DNA of 7,976 nt from DASZHJ01 sp035280245 (GTDB lineage: Bacteria > Pseudomonadota > Alphaproteobacteria > ATCC43930 > CGMCC-115725). The position numbers and the translations under genes are program-made. The notes beneath the pieces were generated by a model. That model had not been told where the DNA came from. It was given only the letters and a program-made list of their open reading frames with translations, and ran no database searches. Location of the stretch: positions 1 through 7,976 of the forward strand of contig DATEGF010000279.1 of NCBI GenBank assembly GCA_035280245.1, written 5' to 3'. How positions within the stretch are numbered: position 1 is the stretch's first letter; each line of letters starts with the position of its first letter. This document shows positions 4,391-7,976 of the stretch, in pieces.

Positions 4391-6010
4391 TCACATGTTC
4401 GGATAGTTGGGGCCGCCACCGCCCTCGGGTACCACCCAGTTGATATTCTGCGTGGGATCCTTGATGTCGCAGGTCTTGCAGTGGACGCAGTTCTGCGCGT
4501 TGATCTGCAGGCGCTCAGTTCCGCCCTCGGACTTCACGAACTCGTAGACGCCGGCAGGGCAATAGCGCTGCTCGGGTCCACCGTAGAGCGCGTAGTTCAC
4601 GTCGATCGCGACCTCGGGGTTCTTCAGCTGCAGGTGGACCGGCTGGTTCTCCTCGTGATTGGTGCCCGAGATGAACACCGAGGAGAGCTTGTCGAAGCTG
4701 ACCTTGCCGTCGGGCTTCGGATAGACGATCGGTTTGCACGCCGCCGCCTTTTTGAGATGCAGGTAGTCGGGCGTGTGGTGCATGGTCCATGGCGCGCGGC
4801 CGCGCAACACGTAGGTGTCGAGGGCGGCATAGGCGAGGCCCGGCAGCAGGCCCCAGCGGAACCCCGGCCGGATGTTGCGCACGCGATAAAGTTCGTCCCA
4901 GATCCAGCTCGCCTCCAGCGCCGCGCGATAGTCGGCCGCGGCATCGCTGTGGAGCTGCCGGAACACCGTCTCCGCCGCCACCATCCCGGACTTCATGGCG
5001 GTGTGGCTGCCCTTGATCTTGGGCACGTTGAGGAAACCCGCGGCGCAGCCGATCGTCAGCCCGCCCGGGAACGAGAGCTTCGGGATCGCCTGGAAGCCGC
5101 CTTCGTTGAGCGCGCGCGCGCCATAGGCGATGCGGCGTCCGCCCTCGAAGGTGGGCCGGACCGCCGGATGAGTCTTGAAGCGCTGGAACTCGTCGAAGGG
5201 GCTCAGGAACGGATTCTCGTAATCGAGGCCCACCACGAAGCCCACGGCCACCTGATGGTTCTCGAGATGGTAGAGGAACGAGCCGCCGTAGGTCTTGGCG
5301 TCCATGGGCCAGCCCACGGTGTGCACGACCTCGCCCAGGCGATGCTGCTCCGGCTTCACCTCCCAGAGCTCCTTGATCCCGATGCCGTAGGTCTGGGGAT
5401 CGATGCCCTCGCGCAGCCCGAAGCGCTGCGTCAGCGACTTCGTGAGCGAGCCCCGGCAGCCTTCGGCAAAGAGCGTGCGCTTGCCGCGAAGCTCGACGCC
5501 TTCCTGGAAATTATCGGTGTGCTTGCCATCGCGTCCGACACCCATGCTGCCAGTGGCGACGCCCGCGACGGCGCCGGCCTCGTCGAACAGGACCTCCGCC
5601 GCGGCAAAGCCCGGATAGATTTCGACGCCGAGCGCCTCCGCCTCTTTCCCGAGCCAGCGGCACACGTTGCCGAGGCTCACGATGAAGTTGCCGTGATTGT
5701 GCATCTGCGGCGGCGTCGGGAGACGGATCGCCCTGCGCTCCGTCAGGAACAGGAAGCGGTCCTTCTGGACGGGCGTGTTGAGCGGCGCGGCGCGCTCGCG
5801 CCAATCCGGAAACAGCTCGTTGATCGCCCGCGGCTCCACCACCGCGCCCGAGAGGATGTGCGCGCCGACCTCCGAGCCTTTCTCGACGACGCAGACCGAG
5901 AGCTCTTTCTGGTGCTCCGTCGCGAGCTGCTTCAGCCGGATCGCCGCCGCGAGCCCTGCCGGACCCGCGCCCACGATCACGACGTCGTATTCCATGGTGT
6001 CGCGTGTCAT
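4391..6010 (-). CDS. Electron transfer flavoprotein-ubiquinone oxidoreductase (ETF-QO)
   Basis: This 539-residue protein matches the full ETF-QO family. It takes electrons from reduced electron transfer flavoprotein, fed by acyl-CoA and amino acid dehydrogenases, and passes them to ubiquinone at the inner face of the cytoplasmic membrane. The FAD-binding Rossmann motif is VIVGAGPAG (11-19), followed by EKGSEVGAHILSGAV (43-57). The quinone-site region with GGSFLYHLENHQVAVGFV lies at about 242-259, and the second FAD contact GCAAGFLNVPKIKGSHTAMK at 321-340. The C-terminal 4Fe-4S domain has all four ligands: Cys484 (RYCPAGVYE) and Cys508, Cys511, Cys514 (NCVHCKTCDIKDPTQNINW). Length and residues are those of a functional enzyme. 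Met6 at 5995 is an alternative start; neither has a strong ribosome binding site. No ETF subunit genes are in the window. Confidence 0.97.
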   Translation of the reverse strand: MTRDTMEYDVVIVGAGPAGLAAAIRLKQLATEHQKELSVCVVEKGSEVGAHILSGAVVEPRAINELFPDWRERAAPLNTPVQKDRFLFLTERRAIRLPTPPQMHNHGNFIVSLGNVCRWLGKEAEALGVEIYPGFAAAEVLFDEAGAVAGVATGSMGVGRDGKHTDNFQEGVELRGKRTLFAEGCRGSLTKSLTQRFGLREGIDPQTYGIGIKELWEVKPEQHRLGEVVHTVGWPMDAKTYGGSFLYHLENHQVAVGFVVGLDYENPFLSPFDEFQRFKTHPAVRPTFEGGRRIAYGARALNEGGFQAIPKLSFPGGLTIGCAAGFLNVPKIKGSHTAMKSGMVAAETVFRQLHSDAAADYRAALEASWIWDELYRVRNIRPGFRWGLLPGLAYAALDTYVLRGRAPWTMHHTPDYLHLKKAAACKPIVYPKPDGKVSFDKLSSVFISGTNHEENQPVHLQLKNPEVAIDVNYALYGGPEQRYCPAGVYEFVKSEGGTERLQINAQNCVHCKTCDIKDPTQNINWVVPEGGGGPNYPNM

Positions 6011-6060
6011 GGCATCGATCGGCCTTGGATGGGAAAACCACGGGATTGGGGCGTGGCGTC

Positions 6061-6066
6061 ACTATA
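6061..6066 (-). promoter_or_regulatory. Candidate -10 element before the ETF-QO gene
   Basis: The complement carries TATAGT within the perfect 10-base palindrome CACTATAGTG (6060-6069), in the 97-base gap after the radical SAM gene. The same CTATAGT word recurs before the TPR gene (4369-4375). No convincing -35 is present at 15-18 bases. The palindrome could instead be a small operator. Confidence 0.35.
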
Positions 6067-6107
6067 GTGGAAGCGCTCCAAAGAGCCAGAGCCTAGAGCG
6101 CGCGTCA

Positions 6108-7862
6108 CTACGCGGCAGCGCGGGCCTTGCTCTCCTTGCGCACCTTCTCGGCGGCCGTCTTGGCGGCGTCGGTGGCGCTGAACATCTCGAGGGCATCGAG
6201 CTCGGTCTCGGTCACGGGAGTCAGGGCCTGGTCGGTGTAGGTGCGCGACGTCGGATCGCGCTTGAGGCGGCGCCGGATGCGGCCGAAGCGCCAGATCATG
6301 TGGACAAGGCGGATGTGCTTCTCCACGAACTCGGCGGCGTAGCGCGGATAGAACACAAGCGGGTTCTCGCGCGGCAGCGTCGAGCGCCGGTCGCAGCGGT
6401 ATTTGCGGCGGATGAAGCCGCCCTCCAGCGGATGGATGCGCTCGACGCTGATGCAGCCGTAGAACCAGAGCAGCAGGAACAGCATCTTGCCGGCACCGAT
6501 GCCGGTCGCCGCGGCGCGGCGCATCACAGTCTCCATGTGCTCCGCCGAGTAGAAGGTGTCCCAGGCGTCACGATAAATCTTCTCCCACTCCGCCTTGCTC
6601 ATCAGGGGATGCGTCGTGCAGACGTGCTCGAGGTCGTACTTGTTGAGGTCGGGATCGAGCGGCGCGCCCGCCAGGTGGAGGCGCTTGTGGTCCTCCGAGC
6701 CCGGCAGCGGCGTGAGACAAAAGAACTCCAGCAGGTCGATCGGCAGCTCGCGTTGGATGATGCGGATGTCGCGGAGGATCGTCTCCGGCGTGTCGGTCGG
6801 GAAGCCCAGGATGTAGCCGGCGTAGGTGGTGGCGCCAACCGCCTTCCACTTGAGCAGCATCTTGCGGTACTCGGTGATCTTGTTCTGCCGCTTCTTGGCG
6901 CCGAGCAAGCTGTCGGGGTTGATGCTCTCGAGGCCGATGAAGACGCGGGTGACGCCAGCGCGCCCGGCCTTCTCGATGAAGTTCGGAATCCGGTGGCACA
7001 TCGTGTCGACCTGGATGATGAACTTGATGTTGGCCTTCTCGCCCTCACGAAGCTCGATCAACCGGTCGAAGATGCTCTCCCAGTCCTTGTTGCGCGCGAA
7101 GTTGTCGTCCGTGATGAAGAAGCGGTCGATGCCCTGCGCCAGGTTGCGTCGGATGATCTGCTCGACATCATCCGCCGAGCGGCGCCGCGACTGCCGGCCC
7201 TGCACGTTGATGATGGTGCAGAAGGAGCACTGGAACGGGCAGCCGCGGCCCGCGTCGAGGCTGGTGTGGTGGCCGCTGGTGCGCTTGATGCGGGTCGCCG
7301 GAAGCACTGGCGCTGGCACGCCCGCGAGGTTGGGGAGCTCAGCCATGTAGTTGTAGAGCGGCTTGAGGGTGCCGGCGCGGGCGTCGCGCAGCACCTCCTC
7401 GAACCGCCCCTCGGCCTCGCCGGCAAAAAGCGAGATGCCGAGCGCCATCGCTTCGTTGAGCTCGGGCGGCACCTCCGGGAGCATCGAAAGGCAGCCGGAG
7501 ACGTGGAAGCCGCCGATGCAGACCTGGACGCCGGCATCGCGCAGCGGCCGCGCGATATCCATCGCGCGCGGAAATTGATTGGACTGTACGCCGACCAGGC
7601 ACACGAGGCCGCCGCCGGCGCCGATCCGCCGCGCGATGCGCTCAGGCCTGATGCGCGTGTTGGTCTCGTCGAGCGCCGTGAGCTCGATCTCGACGTCGGG
7701 GCCGAGCACCTGCCGCTCGATGCAATCGAGCGCCAGGCCGTAGAGCACCGCGAGGCTGTTGGAGGGGATGGCAGAGCGGAACCATTGAATGACGTAGCCG
7801 TCGTCGTCGTAATGCGACGGCTTGATCAGGATCAGCGAAAAAGGCTTCCCCGATGCGGCCAT
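6108..7862 (-). CDS. Radical SAM protein with B12-binding-like N-terminal domain
   Basis: This is a 584-residue protein. Residues 1 to about 190 look like a B12-binding (Rossmann-type) domain: IQWFRSAIPSNSLAVLYGLA (25-44), VGVQSNQFPRA (90-100), GGFHVSG (117-123) and LFAGEAEGRFEEVLRD (145-160). The canonical DxHxxG cobalamin-ligand motif is not seen. The radical SAM barrel follows, with the 4Fe-4S motif CPFQCSFC (Cys208, Cys212, Cys215), ITDDNF (250-255), FIGLESINP (308-316) and GYILGFPTDTPE (349-360). The C-terminal ~180 residues hold a short hydrophobic stretch (458-469), the PLEGGF and ENPLVFYPRYAAE segments, and an Ala/Lys/Glu-rich tail. I recognise this as a conserved alphaproteobacterial family, but its substrate is not known to me; methylation or another radical reaction is possible. 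It is 97 bases upstream of the ETF-QO gene. A CRP/FNR-type site precedes it. Confidence 0.9.
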   Translation of the reverse strand: MAASGKPFSLILIKPSHYDDDGYVIQWFRSAIPSNSLAVLYGLALDCIERQVLGPDVEIELTALDETNTRIRPERIARRIGAGGGLVCLVGVQSNQFPRAMDIARPLRDAGVQVCIGGFHVSGCLSMLPEVPPELNEAMALGISLFAGEAEGRFEEVLRDARAGTLKPLYNYMAELPNLAGVPAPVLPATRIKRTSGHHTSLDAGRGCPFQCSFCTIINVQGRQSRRRSADDVEQIIRRNLAQGIDRFFITDDNFARNKDWESIFDRLIELREGEKANIKFIIQVDTMCHRIPNFIEKAGRAGVTRVFIGLESINPDSLLGAKKRQNKITEYRKMLLKWKAVGATTYAGYILGFPTDTPETILRDIRIIQRELPIDLLEFFCLTPLPGSEDHKRLHLAGAPLDPDLNKYDLEHVCTTHPLMSKAEWEKIYRDAWDTFYSAEHMETVMRRAAATGIGAGKMLFLLLWFYGCISVERIHPLEGGFIRRKYRCDRRSTLPRENPLVFYPRYAAEFVEKHIRLVHMIWRFGRIRRRLKRDPTSRTYTDQALTPVTETELDALEMFSATDAAKTAAEKVRKESKARAAA

Positions 7863-7896
7863 CCCCGGTCCCCCGACCTGGTACCCGCCGACGACG

Positions 7897-7902
7897 AGTA
7901 TC
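7897..7902 (-). promoter_or_regulatory. Candidate -10 box of the radical SAM gene
   Basis: The complement reads GATACT, four of six matches to TATAAT including the key A and final T. A weak -35, TTGAGC (7919-7924), lies 16 bases upstream. The predicted transcript would start near 7890, about 28 bases before the ATG at 7862. The CRP/FNR-type palindrome would then be centred at -41.5. Confidence 0.45.
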
Positions 7903-7923
7903 GCACAGGGCGAACCGGGCTCA

Positions 7924-7939
7924 AGTGATTCAGGTCACA
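7924..7939. promoter_or_regulatory. CRP/FNR-family binding site upstream of the radical SAM gene
   Basis: On the complement the sequence is TGTGACCTGAATCACT, nine of ten half-site positions identical to the TGTGA-N6-TCACA consensus of CRP-type regulators. It is also a plausible target for other alphaproteobacterial CRP/FNR-family members. It is centred 41.5 bases before the transcription start predicted from the GATACT box, the classic class II activator position. The regulator itself is not in the window. Confidence 0.5.
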
Positions 7940-7952
7940 ACGGCGCCGCGCC

Positions 7953-7967
7953 TTGCATTAAGATCAA
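7953..7967. promoter_or_regulatory. Imperfect FNR/FixK-like dyad, weak
   Basis: TTGCATTAAGATCAA has FNR-like half sites (TTG..AT and ATCAA), but the left half has one extra base compared with TTGAT-N4-ATCAA. It lies upstream of the better palindrome at 7924-7939 and could serve the radical SAM gene or a gene beyond the right edge. The spacing defect makes it doubtful. Confidence 0.25.
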
Positions 7968-7976
7968 CCGCGATGA

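Noticed and set aside
4481..6067. Plus-strand ORF (528 codons) opposite ETF-QO
   Set aside because: The minus strand carries a full ETF-QO with all cofactor motifs; the antisense product is Arg/Leu/His-rich with no motif.
6073..6101. GCGCTC/GAGCGC inverted repeat with AGAGCC direct repeats after the radical SAM gene
   Set aside because: The stem is short, the loop is 17 bases and there is no T-run. The direct repeats are only 6 bases and not clearly beyond chance.
5697..7928. Very long plus-strand ORF (743 codons) spanning the radical SAM gene
   Set aside because: It runs across the ETF-QO start, the intergenic gap and the whole radical SAM gene on the opposite strand. Its product has no recognisable domains; it is the shadow of codon bias in the real genes.

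Overview
The window is GC-rich double-stranded DNA in which every convincing gene lies on the minus strand, so transcription runs from right to left. Gene content suggests an alphaproteobacterium, possibly of the Rhodospirillales or a rhizobial relative: a TPR lipoprotein followed by ispE, an ETF-ubiquinone oxidoreductase, a short protein of the alphaproteobacterial type that starts MPKGPRGEKRPADVIG, and a palindromic repeat I recall from that class. The exact taxon is inference.

In transcription order, a 114-base non-coding stretch at the right edge (7863-7976) holds a CRP/FNR-type palindrome and a candidate -10 box. It is followed by a radical SAM protein with a B12-binding-like N-terminal domain (7862-6108), electron transfer flavoprotein-ubiquinone oxidoreductase (6010-4391), a TPR-repeat lipoprotein (4304-2550) and IspE of the MEP isoprenoid pathway (2500-1619). 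Next comes a small mobile element (about 625-1609), then dihydroneopterin aldolase FolB (574-146) and the first 46 codons of a pteridine-reductase-like SDR (139-1). Spacings are 97, 86 and 49 bases between the first four genes and 6 bases between folB and the SDR gene.

The most unusual region is 616-1617. It is bounded by an 18-bp inverted repeat (17 of 18 positions identical) and an 8-bp direct target duplication (9-10 bp depending on where the boundary is placed). Inside is not a normal transposase gene but an intact DUF1330 gene with its own strong ribosome binding site. This gene is coupled by a TGATG overlap to a chimeric ORF whose first ~53 residues resemble the short KGG-type alphaproteobacterial protein and whose last ~145 residues are the C-terminal half of an IS1-like DDE transposase. 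The fusion falls at the catalytic DG motif and has lost that Asp. The unit therefore looks like a non-autonomous, passenger-carrying IS derivative that moved as a whole. Removing it leaves only 51 bases between ispE and folB, so it probably split a former ETF-QO/TPR/ispE/folB/SDR run.

A second notable feature is a palindromic repeat-like hairpin between the TPR gene and ispE. Its 3' arm contains the ATG of ispE, so the repeat may have supplied the current N-terminus of IspE. No tRNA, rRNA or CRISPR array was seen, and no gene-free stretch exceeds 300 bases.
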